Origin: Liquidambar formosana
Lineage: Eukaryota > Streptophyta > Magnoliopsida > Saxifragales > Altingiaceae
NCBI GenBank assembly: GCA_039720395.1
Contig: CM077826.1
Coordinates: forward strand, 37,414,790 to 37,478,789
DNA: 64,000 bases
Direction: 5' to 3'
Under the pieces are notes generated by a model that saw nothing but the letters and a program-made list of their open reading frames with translations, ran no database searches and was not told the DNA's origin. Shown here piece after piece: positions 34,698 through 46,896 of the stretch; the stretch's first letter is position 1, and the number at the start of each line of letters is the position of its first letter. The position numbers and the translations under genes were made by a program.

Positions 34698-35515
34698 TGG
34701 TTTTTTTTTGTAAAGTTAACTAGGTTTTTCATAAAATTTAAATAACAAAAAAAGAGCTAATTTTTTTAAGTTAAAATCCAAAAAAGTAGTTTGGCTGGTC
34801 TTATTATTCTTCTTCATCTTTCTTCCTTTTTTTTATTTTTATTATTTATATATTATTATTTATTCCTATGATGTTGGTTGGATCTAGCTAGTGTTTCTCA
34901 CAAAAATTAAGTTATTTGATTAGGGCATGGTTGTGTCTTCCTCTTCTATGTAGAGGGAGAGTGAGTATGGGTTTGTTTATGGGTATAGAAAGAGAAGGTT
35001 GGAGTTGTCGAAAAAGGAGAGAAAGGAGACTAATGTTTTGGAAGTGGTTCTTACCTTCATTTTTCACAAAATCAACTCACTGTTTGGTTCTTCTTCTTCT
35101 TCTTCATCTTCCTTTTTTTTTCTTTTTTCTTTTTGGTCGCTATTGGTTGGATTAATCTTCATTTGCATGATGCAGAGATCAGTAGCAAAATGGATGTGTT
35201 TTGGTTTGACTTTGAAATTGGCAATGGGTATTTAAATAAGATCTTTACAGGGGTTGATGTTTGTTTGATGGTGTTATTATTATTATTATTTTTTATCCAA
35301 GATAAAAAAAACTTTACTAAGAGAAACAAAATCATGGCCTATAGCTTAGATTAAAAAAAATAAAAAAAAAACAAAAAAAAACAGCTTCTCACTAAAGCCA
35401 AGGTACTTAGACCCCCATTCTTCATTAAAAGAAGCATTTAGAACATAAAATGACACATAATAGGTTGCTTAATTGCATGATCTAGGAACATAGAGAAAAA
35501 CTATAATAACCCAAT

Positions 35516-35546
<31 letters not shown>

Positions 35547-36100
35547 AGAACTAGATACTACACACGTGCGTTGCACGTGAACTTTTTCTTTAACAATAAA
35601 TTAATTATATTTATAAAATTTATATACATGTTAATATTTTTTAAAAATAAATTATAATTTTATATGAGTTCAAAAGTTAATCAAGTTATAGGAGTTAGCC
35701 TCACTCTTACACTAAAATTTAGAATCTTTTAATAATTAATTATTTGAATGAGTGCATATCACATTTCTCTCAATAAGTTGTACTTCTATCCCCTTCTAAT
35801 TTACGGCCACTCTGGTGAACAGCCTCCTTCGCACCATGTTCTCTCATTTTCTCATTGTCAAAATCACCTAATATGATGAATAGATCGAAATTGTCTACTC
35901 TCAGCTATACTCGGTGAACCACCACCAAGATTTGGTGATGATCTTTCGATTCCTCTAGGTTTTTTTTTTTTTTTGGATTCATCTATTTACTTGGTGGTAT
36001 CAGTTGCATTGCCACTCACCTTGTGAGTTTTCTTTTCTTACGACAATTTTCTCACTTTTTCTTAGTTTTTACAAGACTAAAGTTTTTCATAGTGTCATTA

Positions 36101-36145
<45 letters not shown>

Positions 36146-36154
36146 AGAGAGAAG
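34698..36154. other. unassigned AT-rich stretch with microsatellites
   Basis: (CTT)n near 35085-35110, (CA)n at 35516-35542 and (TA)n at 36103-36141. An imperfect palindrome CACGTGCGTTGCACGTG is at 35563-35579. Open frames near 34916-35354 are low-complexity and unconvincing. Confidence 0.5.
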
Positions 36155-36545
36155 GAGTCCCCTTCTTATGAGATTCACCTAACCTAACTTTGCATTAGGT
36201 CACTCTTCAAAACTATACATGTGATTCATATTTTACAAAATCAACTGTTGGATTAGATAACCTTATCATGTAGGTGATGCATACCAAAAATCAAGTTTAT
36301 CCAAGATTGATTGCTATTCGATCCATAAATTACATTTTTTAATCAATGACAATCACTAATTTTGGACATTTATGAATGAAGTAGTTTTTAATCTCGGATT
36401 AACTTGATTTTTGGTATACATAACCTTTACATGAAGTAGATCTAATCCAACGGTTGATTTTGAAAAAATAAAAATTAGAGATAGAGTTTTGGAAGGTGTG
36501 ACTAACATAAAGTTAGGTTAGGTTAACCTCATAAGAAAGGGACTC
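36155..36545. mobile_element. 391-bp foldback MITE between (TA)n tracts
   Basis: Left arm GAGTCCCCTTCTTATGAG..CACCTAACCTAACTTT pairs with the right arm AAAGTTAGGTTAGGTTAACC..CTCATAAGAAAGGGACTC. Pairing continues inward for ~190 bp (shared ACCAAAAATCAAGTT, TTGGATTAGAT). (TA)n microsatellites abut both ends, consistent with insertion in a TA repeat. No coding. Confidence 0.82.
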
Positions 36546-37684
36546 TATATATATATATATATATATTTTGTTCAGGTAGAGATTTTTTTTGTTCAGGTAG
36601 AGATCGAAAAGAAAGTGGATAGATTGAAAAGAGACTCTAATGAATTATGATGGCAAGTGGCATGAGAAGGGGATCTGGATCCTCTGCCATATGGAGGATC
36701 TTGCTATACATTTAACAATAAGACACCATGTTGCAAAGAGAGTGATTTGATGGACCAAATCATGTTCACTTTTCCTCTTTTATTTATTTATTTATTTATT
36801 TTTATTTATTTATATATAACCCATAAAACAACATCGTTTTTTAGGTTCTACAACTCCAATATCCTCAACTAGGTCCCTTTATCCGACCTATGCTTCGGCG
36901 AAGAACTGAATTTGTTCATCCCAACCAACCATCACAGGAAAATGAAAAAAACGGTGGTGAGAGACGAATTCATCAATAAAGGGAAAAAAAAAATACGATG
37001 GTAGAAAGTGAGAGAAACCCAAATCTCATCCACCATACGATGGGCTTCACCACCATTGCCCCACAAAGAAGACGATTAAAGGTTTGGATGGATCTGGTGG
37101 CCAAGAAGAATAAAAAAGGTTGAATAATTTAGGCTAGGGCATGAGATTGAGAACCTACAAGCATCAAACCCATCTATCTTTTATTACCCCCATGTCTTTC
37201 GGTGCAAGAGTGATAACTCCCTCATGTTATCAACCATAGCAGAAGCTTGGTTCTTCTTCAATAGCCAATTTTTAATGCATTCCACATGGTAATCGTGGCC
37301 ACTACATCACATGGAGTTTCAAAATCGATGAGGGGTGGTATATAATAGCGAGGCGGCAAGTTGAGATGGAGAATTTAAGCAAGATGTCGTTAGTGATGGT
37401 GCCGATGTATTGTGCGGACGGAGATTAGGAGATAAGATGTTGGGGTTGGAAGAATGAGAGAAACTATGGGCTACTCCCCGAAAATGCCCAAACAGACGGA
37501 AGTTGGGGTCAGAGCAAAACGAGATTGTTTAGTGAGTTATTGAGTTGTGTCCATTAATCAAGTTGAATTTTAATGTGACTTAAAGCATAGCGCTCCTGCT
37601 AAAGGGTATTACTGATTGGTTTAATTAAAACAGATTTCATAAAAAATAAATTTTTTGCCCTTGAATAAATCAAATGACTTTTTT
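36546..37684. other. unassigned stretch
   Basis: (TA)n at 36546-36567, a 24-bp duplication of TTGTTCAGGTAGAGA near 36568-36605, then AT-rich DNA. I see no ORF, RNA gene or element border. Confidence 0.4.
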
Positions 37685-38037
37685 GCCTATGTAACGACCT
37701 GAAGTGGGGGCCATTAGTTAGGTAGTAAGAAAATCAATTTTAAACCAATCTCGGTGGATATTTAATAAAAAAATTTTTATTTTAAAAATTTTTTTGGAAA
37801 ATCTGTCATGGTCCTCTCTGTAAATAGGACATACCAAGTGTAGACACCCAAATTTTGCTGGGCCGCCTCCGGACAAAACCGATTAACCCATCAACAATGC
37901 AATTAGGTCGGACACGCTCCGCACCTAACTTTACTCACCTTGTCCTACCCACTAGGATAAAGCCTTTCCCCAATTCTACCCTCGGCATCTAAAGCCCAAG
38001 AGCCAGCAACGGGCGCGATACCCAAGAACCCCGAATT

Positions 38038-39168
38038 GAACTCCTAAATCAGTACTAGGTGGTTCAATCTCCAACGATCTTTGATCCAACGGTCAATCCA
38101 ACCGTAGGATCTTCAATTCAACATCCCTAGAGCAGTCTAGGACCATTCGATTGGGAATCAGAAGGCACAAGCCCTCCGATCCCCAATTTCCCCCCAAATT
38201 GAACCCCTAATTCAACACTAGGTGGTTCAATCTTCAACAATCTTTGATCCAACGGCCAATTCAACCGTAAGATCTTCAATTAAATATCCCTAGAGTGGTC
38301 TAGGACCATTCGATTGGGAATCAGAAGGAACGAGCCCTCCGATCCCCAATTTCCCCCCAAATTGAACCCCTAATTCAACACCAGGTGGTTCAATCTTCAA
38401 CAATCTTTGATCCAACGGCTAATTCAACCGTAGGATCTTCAATTCAATATCCCTAGAGCGGTCTAGGACCATTCGATTGGGAATCAGAAGGCACGAGCCC
38501 TCCGATCCCCAATTTCCCCTAAATTAAACCCCTATATTGGTACTAGGTGGTTCAATCTCCAACAATCTTTGATCCGACTCCAACAGTAGGATCTTCAATT
38601 CAACATCCCTAGAGCTGTCTAGGACCATTTAATTGAGAATCAGAAGGCACAAGCCTTTCGATCCCCAATTTCCCCCAAATCGAACCCCTAAATCGGTACT
38701 AGGTGGTTCAATCTCCAACAATCTTTGATCTGACCGTCAATCCAATTGTAGGATCTTCAATTCAACATCCCTAGAGCAGTTTAGGACCATTTGATTGAGA
38801 ATCAGAGGGCACGAGCCCTCCGATACCCAATTCACCCCTAATCGAATCCCTAATCCAGCACTAGGTGGTTTAATTCCTAATAATCTTCGATCCGATGGTC
38901 AATTCAAACGTAGGATCTTCAATTCAACATCCCTAGAGCGGTCAAGGACCATTTGATTAGGAATCAGAAGGCACGAGCCCTTTGATCCCTAAATCGCCCA
39001 AAACCGAACCCCTAATGCAACTTTAGGTGGTTCAATTCCTCACAATTTCTCATCCAATGGTCAAACCGACCGTTGGATCTTCAATTCAACCCTTCAAAAT
39101 CAATACAAGACCATTTGATCGAAGATCAGGTCTCATTCGGCTCATGATTAACAAAACCCTAATTGTAG
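38038..39168 (+). repeat. seven tandem ~162-bp units in LTR-B
   Basis: Units begin at about 38038, 38201, 38364, 38525, 38682, 38843 and 39005 with GAACCCCTAATTCAACACTA-like words. Each carries CTAGGTGGTTCAAT, CATCCCTAGAG and GCACGAGCCCTCCGAT. Periods are 157-163 bp. Each unit has a dyad GATCCAACGGT / ACCGTAGGATC around a 6-7 bp centre. Confidence 0.92.
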
Positions 39169-39474
39169 AGCCCTATGAGCATCCTGCTCGCATCCTAGCC
39201 ATTTAATCCCATCCTAGAGAGTGCACACTCCACTTTTTGGTCCCAAACCAAGTTTGGGGACCCAAAGTTTCAATCCCCATTCAAGATCAACGATCGAATT
39301 TTACCCGATCATCGATCGAACGCGATCACCCGATCGTACAGCCCCACAGTAGGGCGGACCACCACCCTAGGCCCACCACAGTGGCCCCACAGCTTTTAGA
39401 AGGGCACACTGCCCGAAAAACACAAGTTCCCATGTGTGATGATGAGAAATCATCACAAATGTGGGATAACTGTG

Positions 39475-39783
39475 CCTACACTGGCCAAACTAGCGTGGAA
39501 GATCTTGCTTTCGGCTTTGCTGAATCCTGCAGCCTCCTGCAGCCGAAATCCAACTGCCTGGATGGGACTGTTTTCCATGCTGGCCAGGCCAGCATGGGCC
39601 ACGGCTGCCATGCCAGCGTGGATACTCAGTTTACCCTTTTGCCACTCTTGGACCATCTTGCCCTCATCAAATGGAGTAATTCCTTTAGCAAATAAAGCCT
39701 AAAAGCCCTCCACGTCCTATGTGACCAAAATGCCCCTCCAAATGTCCATTTTACCCCTAAAAGTCCAAATTTTCCTATAAATA
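39475..39783 (+). promoter_or_regulatory. palindrome cluster and TATA box of LTR-B
   Basis: CTGGCCA with TAGCGTGG at 39481-39498, a perfect 23-bp palindrome at 39575-39597 (arms CCATGCTGGCC around A), and CCATGCCAGCGTGG at 39608-39621. TATAAATA starts 155 bp later at 39776. Confidence 0.65.
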
Positions 39784-41639
39784 GCCCCCATTTTTATGTA
39801 TTAAGGGCCAATTTCCAAAACCCCTAATCCCTAGCCTTATTCCATCTTTCCCATACTCAATTAGGAAGCCCTAATCCATTTCATCCCCACACTAACCCAT
39901 GCACTAATCATTCCATCAAAAGAAAACCATCCTAAACACTAATCCATCCAACCCAAAATCCAATCCAATCCAATCCAATTCCACCCACCACAAAAAGGAA
40001 TCTACCACACATCCTCTCAAGAACCCTTTCACACATATTTGGGGGCTGTTCTTGAAGGAAAAGCCAAGGCTTGAAACATCCAAGTCCCCTTTGGATAGCA
40101 TAAGAGAGACAAATTCTGCTGCAGTTTTACTACAGAAGGACTGTCAATTTCGTATCTGTTGAGTGGCAACTTCACTTCTGCTGACTGGTAACTCCACTGT
40201 TACCCCACTTTCCTTCCCTATTTCACTCCATTACTTTCCAAGCACACTTGGAATCATCAAAGGAGCACCTCAAAGAAGATTTTTAAGCCTAGGAGAGGAG
40301 CACTCAAGCCTAACTTGGTCAAAGCTAAGGTGAAATCACCTACACTAGGTGAGCTTCTTTCTTTTTAAATTCATTCCTAAGCTTTTTTAGTTTAATTTCC
40401 TATTAAGCTTACCATATTTCTTGCAACCTCAATATGTGATTGTCACCCTCCCTACTTTAGCCCGAGTAAGTACCTGGGTCTCCTAACACGTGTCGTGGAG
40501 GGATCAATCCTTGTATGGTGGGTTAAAAGCAAGAAAACCCTAAACCACCAAATGCTTGCAAACCATTCCAATAGGCTGCTAGCACCCATTTTTCATTTTC
40601 TTTCATTGCATGTGATCTTGCATATATGATGTGTGAAATGGAAATTCAAGCATGTCCAAAGGTTGAGAGGATGTTTAAACAAAATCAAATTTGGCAAGGT
40701 TAGGTTCATGTATGCATGCATATTGTTTACACTAACCTCTTCTTGTTTCCTTGAGCTACGGCCCCTACACGCTCATGATATGAGGCGCAGTAGGCCTCCT
40801 TTCTTCTTTCTTTTACTTTCGAGGTTGAATCCTCCGGGTTGTGGTTGTTGCGACTCTTGCCCCTAAAAATTCTAACTATTTACTACTGAGGTTGAATCCT
40901 CCGGGTTGTGGTCGTTGCGACCTTTTGCCCCAATACTTGAGCACTTTTCATTTTGTGGTCCCTTGACCCTTTTTATTTTATGTACATATACTTGTGCTTT
41001 TCAAAGCAATAAACATCGCATTCATGAATTCCAAGCCTTGCCAAGGTCGATTATGCTTATACATCTTTTGACATTTTCGATGTGTTTATCTTGATATTTC
41101 AATTCTATTCCCATGTGAATAAGATACAACTAATGCCTTGAGATAATCTATCATGCTATGGATAGCGAGGTCACAGCATCATATGCTTAAAAACTCATCC
41201 ATAGCATAATAGCTTATCACCATCAAATGGACTTGATCAATCGACTTGCCAGATTCCAATTAATCACCCATCTCGAGTTCAGGAACTCTTGCGTGTCCCT
41301 ATGTCACGCAGTAAAATCTCAATCTTTAAGAGATTTAGTTAATCACACTTTTATTCAATTAATTCAAGTGCGCACTGAGTTTGGATGAAATCCCTCCCCA
41401 AAACCATCTTTAGGCTCCAAGAGCTCTAAGTACTTATTCAAAAGGTCTTTTAAAGTTGAAAGTGATTTTTTACATCTCAAATCCTTGCTGAAAGATTCAT
41501 ACCTGCATGGGGACCATCTCCCCGCCAATCGTTTTTAACAACATTACCATCTTTATCAAATAAAGATTTTGATTAAAAAGAGTTTCTCGCCAAAAAGCAA
41601 ACTACTAACACTCGCATCCCTTTTTAATTGACGAGTTCA

Positions 41640-42280
41640 TTCCAAAATGACTCGAATAATTCTTTTCATTAAAAAGGCACGTGCTCTCTTTCTACAAACT
41701 TGATCCTAGTTAAATCAAATTTCCAAAACCATGATTCCACGCAGGATCCCCTTTCCTAGTTTGGATAGAAGGCCACAAAGTTTCACTTTCACTTTGCTTT
41801 CTTTACACTTCAAAAGTGTTCTCTTCTCAATTAAATACGCTTTATTCCTTCAAAAAGAATCTCTGCCTTCAAAAGGCAATCTCTACCCTTCAAAAGGGAA
41901 CATCCTTTTTATTTTAATGGCTTTCAAAAAGCATCTGTTTCTTTACCCATTCCTTGACTTCAAAAGTCTCGAGCTTTCTATCCCAAAAAGGTTTGCACTT
42001 AGCATTAATTCTTTAAAAATGGACTCACATCATTTCCATTTCCATCCTTTCATAAGGGATTGATTTTTACCGCTGCAAGATAGGGATGCTTTAGAGTTAA
42101 TCAATTTGACTTAAGATACCCAAGAGAAGGAAGGCGAATTTGTGGTCCTTTCAAACAAATTTCATTCACAACCTTAAGGCATACTCTTTTAAAACCAACA
42201 CTTTAAAAAAAGATCTTGTTCTAATGCCTTTAAGGATTTCTTTTCAGACGACAAATTCAACACCCTTCAAAAGGGTAATC
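41640..42280 (+). repeat. series of small hairpins with CTTCAAAAG core in LTR-B
   Basis: ACACTT/AAGTGT (41803), TGCCTT/AAGGCA (41867), CCCTT/AAGGG (41887), GCTTT/AAAGC (41921), GACTT/AAGTC (41947) and ACCCTT/AAGGGT (42260) each enclose the loop CAA. Stem bases outside the core differ but remain complementary. Confidence 0.7.
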
Positions 42281-44470
42281 TATGTCAAATTATTCGTATA
42301 GGAAATTAACAATATAAAATGGGATTTTAATAAAAAAGCATCGTTGAAATCGGGAACCGTTGGATTCCAACGGGCGATGTGGGGTGCCTCACACCTTCCC
42401 CACTCGTAACCAAACCCCCTTTCCCACAATCTTTAGTCTCACAGACCACTAGGAGTCAATCAATTTCCAAATGGGCCGCAAATGGACCCATTTGATGATA
42501 AGACCTCAGATGGACTTATTTTTGGGATCTCAGATGACCCCACTTTCTAATCAACCATAGGATGCCCAGTTACATCCTCAAACCCCCTGATTGGTGGCGA
42601 CTCCATAGCCTTGATAATTCTAGATGTGCTCGCATGCCTAGGATAGTCAACGCGCCCTTGAAATGAACTCAACACACACCTACCAGAAAACGGACGCCCC
42701 GGGGTTGTCCCAAAAACGTTAGGAAGGTAAGACATCCTATCTTCCTTTTTGGGGTAGCAACACCAAGTTATTGACTATTCAAAACCTGTGAATAACACAT
42801 TTATAATTATTTCCAATTCATCCACACAATATCCCAAAATAAATAAAATTACAGGCTGTATCGTAGTCACATGGGTCTCATCCACATCCTCAGAATGAAT
42901 GTATGCATACTGATGCGCTTCCCAACCCTAGGTCAAATGAAACCTTGAAAAATATGACCTACAAGAAAAACTGTAGGGGTATGAGCTACATGCTCAGTAG
43001 GAAAACATTTCTCAAAATAACCCAAGGTTTTAAAAACCATAGTTTATCTATTTTTCAAAGAGCCTTGCAAAACCATTGATTTGCTTGCAATATAAATTTC
43101 AGTAAATAAAACTGATACAGATATAATGAAATAACTACGAAAGTTAAATCATTTAATACCAACACCCTTTTTTCCTTTTTAAAAAAGGTAAGAAATAACT
43201 CAATTTATTTGTTATTAAAATCATCATTTCTGATCTCATATCACGACCTCATAAGCCAAATAATTATCATCCGTTATATCTGGCAATCCATAACATCAGT
43301 CTTTCAAACTGATAAATCCTCCCCAGGTCATGCGGGGCTCTCGCGCGTGAAAAATAAGGGGAAACACTATGGATCCTACTTGGTTCAGAAAGTAACCCCA
43401 TCATGAGGAAACACTATGATCCTACTTGGACCAGAAAGTAACCTCGTATTCGGGCACGTAGCCCAAGACTAAAGGATAGGAAGACACGCAAGACGTCCCG
43501 TTCCTTTGGGACCGCAGTAATCCTCTCTCCAGTAGCTTTCATCACCATATCCATATCATCATAACTTTCTTTTCGTTTATTAATTTCATAATTCCCACAT
43601 AAACTGCAAAATTATATATAAATTTTTCAAAAACCACATAATAGGTTTGTTCTTTGAAAACCATACGAAACAACTCCATAAATCATGGTAATCATTTCCC
43701 AACCATTTTTCAAAGTAACGGTTCCAAAAACATTTATATAAAAGTGACCCTTAATATTTCGACCATATAAAACTAGTCCAATCGGTTTTAAAACCAACCC
43801 ATTTAAACCCTTAAACATATAAGAGTTCATAAATAACAAGAATATAACAAAAAGGGGTATGTAAATCAACCTTAGGTTTCCCACAATTTGTAAAACTTAG
43901 CAAATATATAACCCATGCATGATATTTATGCAAAAACTACCAAATACATGTAAATCTACATGATTTATACCCAAACCCCCATGCATCAAGGGTTTAAAAT
44001 GAGAAAATGTCCCTTATCTCAATGATGAGTGATGAAAATGCAAAACCACTGCCATAGACATGTAGATCAGGCCTAGGATGCATATGAAAACTTCCCAAAG
44101 CAAACCCTAGCTTCCAAATGCCATGGTTGATGAAGAGAATGGAGATTCCAACTCCAAAATGCAACCAAACCTCACAAATCGCATGAATAAACACAAGATA
44201 TAAGGATATGTAAACTAAAATCCAATAGAAATGCAAACCCTAGCTTTATACATGAGAATTTACCTTTCAAATCTAAAATAGAGGTAAACCATGAGTGAAT
44301 CCAAGCTATAAATGTTGAAATCCAAGCCCCTATGCATGAAATCCAAGTAAAAGTAGAGAGGGAAACTCTTTCTCTCTCATCTGAACACCCAAGAGCTCTT
44401 CCTCACACACACACTCTCTCTCTCACTCTAAAATGCCTAAAAATAGGGGTTACAAGTTGGGGTTGTAGGG

Positions 44471-44660
44471 TTATATAACCTCAAAGGGGCACATGCGTCA
44501 TTTCAGCACAAGTAAGCCTTCAGACCAATTTCGTCGACTCATATAGCAATTCAGTCGACTGAATTGAGAATTCAGTCGACTAAAAATCCCAGAATTGGAA
44601 CTCTTCAGCTTCTGTGTAAATCAGTCGACTGAATCACAGTTTAGTTTACTGAATCAGACA
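44471..44660 (-). promoter_or_regulatory. CAGTCGACTG array and TATA box of LTR-A copy 2
   Basis: GTCGAC cores at 44533, 44554 and 44575 (exactly 21 bp apart), then 44624 with a degraded partner GTTTAC at 44644. TTATATAA at 44478-44471 is ~55 bp downstream in element sense. Confidence 0.68.
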
Positions 44661-45235
44661 AAATACAATCTTCAGTCTTATTTTCATTCAAAACATTTAA
44701 GTAATCTTAAAAGAATGGAGAAGATTACTTTAAGTTATTTAATGAAAATAAGCAAATAACCCCCCATTTGAATCCAAATAAAATATCAGAAAAATTAAAT
44801 TCCAAATATATCAAAAACTCATTTCCAAATTTTAGTACAAAATCCGTCTCCCGACAGATTTTTCTAAAACAAACATATGAGGAACCCAATCCAAACATAC
44901 TAATAAAATCCCATAAAATCACAGAAGTCTTATAATATTATAAATTTCTATTACCACAAAAAATTATCTTTAAAAACAAAGATTTACGAAAATTCATTTT
45001 CCTCCCACACTTAGCCAAATTCCAGTAGTCTAAACCCTTAAGTTGCAAATAAGGCTAAACGCACACTTAAGATACTTGATGCATAAAAACTAGCATTAAA
45101 TCAAAAATAACATCATATTATTATATACATGGATTACCCATACATGAGGTTATCCAACAAATCAAGGGATTGATTATGTTAATCACACATTAAACCGTAA
45201 TAATCCCTATTAAGAAAACAAGTCCTCACAGCCCA

Positions 45236-46050
45236 TATTTTCCAAAGATATCCAAACAACCTCTGATTTTGAATTCGTGTGAACTTGATTTTAAATAGGA
45301 AAGGAATGAAGTTATAAATAAGTTGTATAAGTTGTGGATATTATTTTTGGATTGATTTTTTTTTTTTAATGATTCAAATCGTTTAACAATGAGGACATTG
45401 TAGAAATTGTACGTAGAGACACTCATTATAAATTTATTTTAACATGAACATGTATATATGAAAGAGTTGAGATATTTACACAAGACATGAGATTTCATGA
45501 TACATCGTTGTGGCACATTATTGTTGAAATTATATTTGTTAAATGAGATAAATTACAATATTGATGATGATGGGGAGACAGCCGGTATTGAATATATCCC
45601 ACAATTAGTGCATTAATATACAGACTCATTGAGCAAGTAAGTCATGCATAGTCTTTATACACATATTGCAATGAAGCATATATGCTATAACTGAATGGTA
45701 GAACACATTTGGCGTGAGATCTCTATGTATTTTTTTTCTGGATTGCATTTTCCAGGTTGTGAAATACAATAATGATTCAGGCCTAAATTATTTTTGTGAA
45801 AATCTTAATTACATGCCACAATGTTTTAGCATGAGACATGCATTATGCATTTATTTTGATTGATGAAATTGATAAAATTTCAAATGAAATCATAAATTTT
45901 TATTTAGTTTCTCACTAAGCTAGATAACTTACATTGTTGTGAAAATTTATGATTTTGGGAAGGCTAATGATGATTAGTTGATTGAGTAGATTGGCATTTC
46001 TTTTGTTTAGTTTTAAATGAGATCTACTTATAACTAAAATCTAGTTTGGA
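45236..46050 (-). mobile_element. LTR-C-like fragment
   Basis: Its reverse complement aligns with 47900-48287 plus 51503-51600: CTTGCTCAATGA, TATTA.TGCACTAA.TGT.GG are shared. Overall identity looks moderate. Borders are not clear; the right end is placed where similarity fades. Confidence 0.45.
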
Positions 46051-46896
46051 CGGTTGCGAAAAACCCTATTGTAATGTTTCTTTTGGAAGTAGACTGATGT
46101 GTGTGTGTGTGTGTGTGTGTATGTGTGTGTGTGTATACTATCGTGATTGTAACTCAAGTATGTGTATTATTAGTATTTGCTTTTTGGTGGTAAAGGTCAA
46201 TGATAAGCAAGTCTCTTCTACCTACCTATAATCAGTATATTGAACTTAGTTCAGCCACATATTATCTTCTTTTTCATGTTTTAACTATTCCATATTATTT
46301 GATAAGAATACTTATGAAGGAGTTTTGAATATGTTTGAACTCCGAATTAAACATTGATTTATGAATAAGGAAACATAATACATAAATAAAATAATTTTGT
46401 AATGGTAGATTAATTTGTATAAAAAAATTAAACCAAATTCATTTAGTAATATTTTGATTTGGTTTTAGAAGTGGTTTTTAAATGTGGGGGCGGTTTGTTT
46501 GTGAAAGTAGTATATTTGTATTTTGGTTTAATTTTTGGGACAATTGTAAGTTTTTAGTTATCATGTTAAGCTTTACAATCCTGAAATAAAATTGTATTTG
46601 GTTATTTTACGTAAATATCGTGGACAATCTCTAAAATATTTGTATTATAATTGTATGATATTAGTAGATATTAAATATGTGCATCACTTTACATGTTTGG
46701 TGTTTTCATGGTAATTAATTATCATAGTTAGTCATATTAGTGTGTAGAAATTATATATTCTTTTACATTGAGCTAGTGGAGATATAATGACAATGGATTA
46801 AAACTTGTAATTAAATTTTTTTTTTAGTTTGCCAATGTCCTATATGAGGTTGATTAGTTTAATTGTTGTTATTATTATTTTTTTAATATATATATT
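46051..46896. other. unassigned AT-rich stretch
   Basis: (GT)n at 46098-46135; otherwise AT-rich with no ORF, RNA gene or element end recognised. Confidence 0.4.

Larger units (their letters stand above)
37839..42762 (+). mobile_element. LTR-B, 4.9-kb solo LTR (Tat/Ogre type)
   Basis: TGTAGACACCC at the start and GGGGTAGCAACA at the end, flanked by CCAAG on both sides (37834-37838, 42763-42767). TATAAATA at 39776-39783. TGGTGGCGACTCC near the 3' end (42593) matches the GGTGGCGACTCC phrase in the other Tat-type LTRs here. Near-5-kb LTRs are known in the Tat/Ogre lineage. It contains seven ~162-bp tandem units, a large palindrome, and a series of small hairpins. The 152-codon frame at 39237 is incidental. 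It interrupts LTR-A and so is younger. Confidence 0.82.
37690..45230 (-). mobile_element. LTR-A, second copy, split by LTR-B
   Basis: On the minus strand it begins TGTGAGGACTTG at 45230 and ends CAGGTCGTTACA at 37690, flanked by GCCCA (45231-45235) and GCCTA (37685-37689), a 5-bp duplication with one change. Sections 45230-42763 and 37838-37690 are one LTR, interrupted by LTR-B. Homology to the plus copy runs its length. TTATATAA at 44478-44471 is the likely TATA box. A repeat of AAACACTATGGATCCTACTTGG lies near 43360-43440. Solo LTR by what is visible. Confidence 0.78.

Noticed and set aside
35563..35579. Imperfect palindrome CACGTGCGTTGCACGTG as an element end
   Set aside because: This word is common in plant repeats, and no matching second end or duplication could be found.
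39237..39695. 152-codon plus-strand frame
   Set aside because: Inside LTR-B, spanning the U3 palindrome and upstream of the TATA box; GC-richer composition explains the open frame.
42590..42606. TGGTGGCGACTCC as a primer binding site marking an internal domain
   Set aside because: It lies ~160 bp inside the LTR-B end defined by the CCAAG duplication, and the equivalent phrase lies inside all Tat-type LTRs here.
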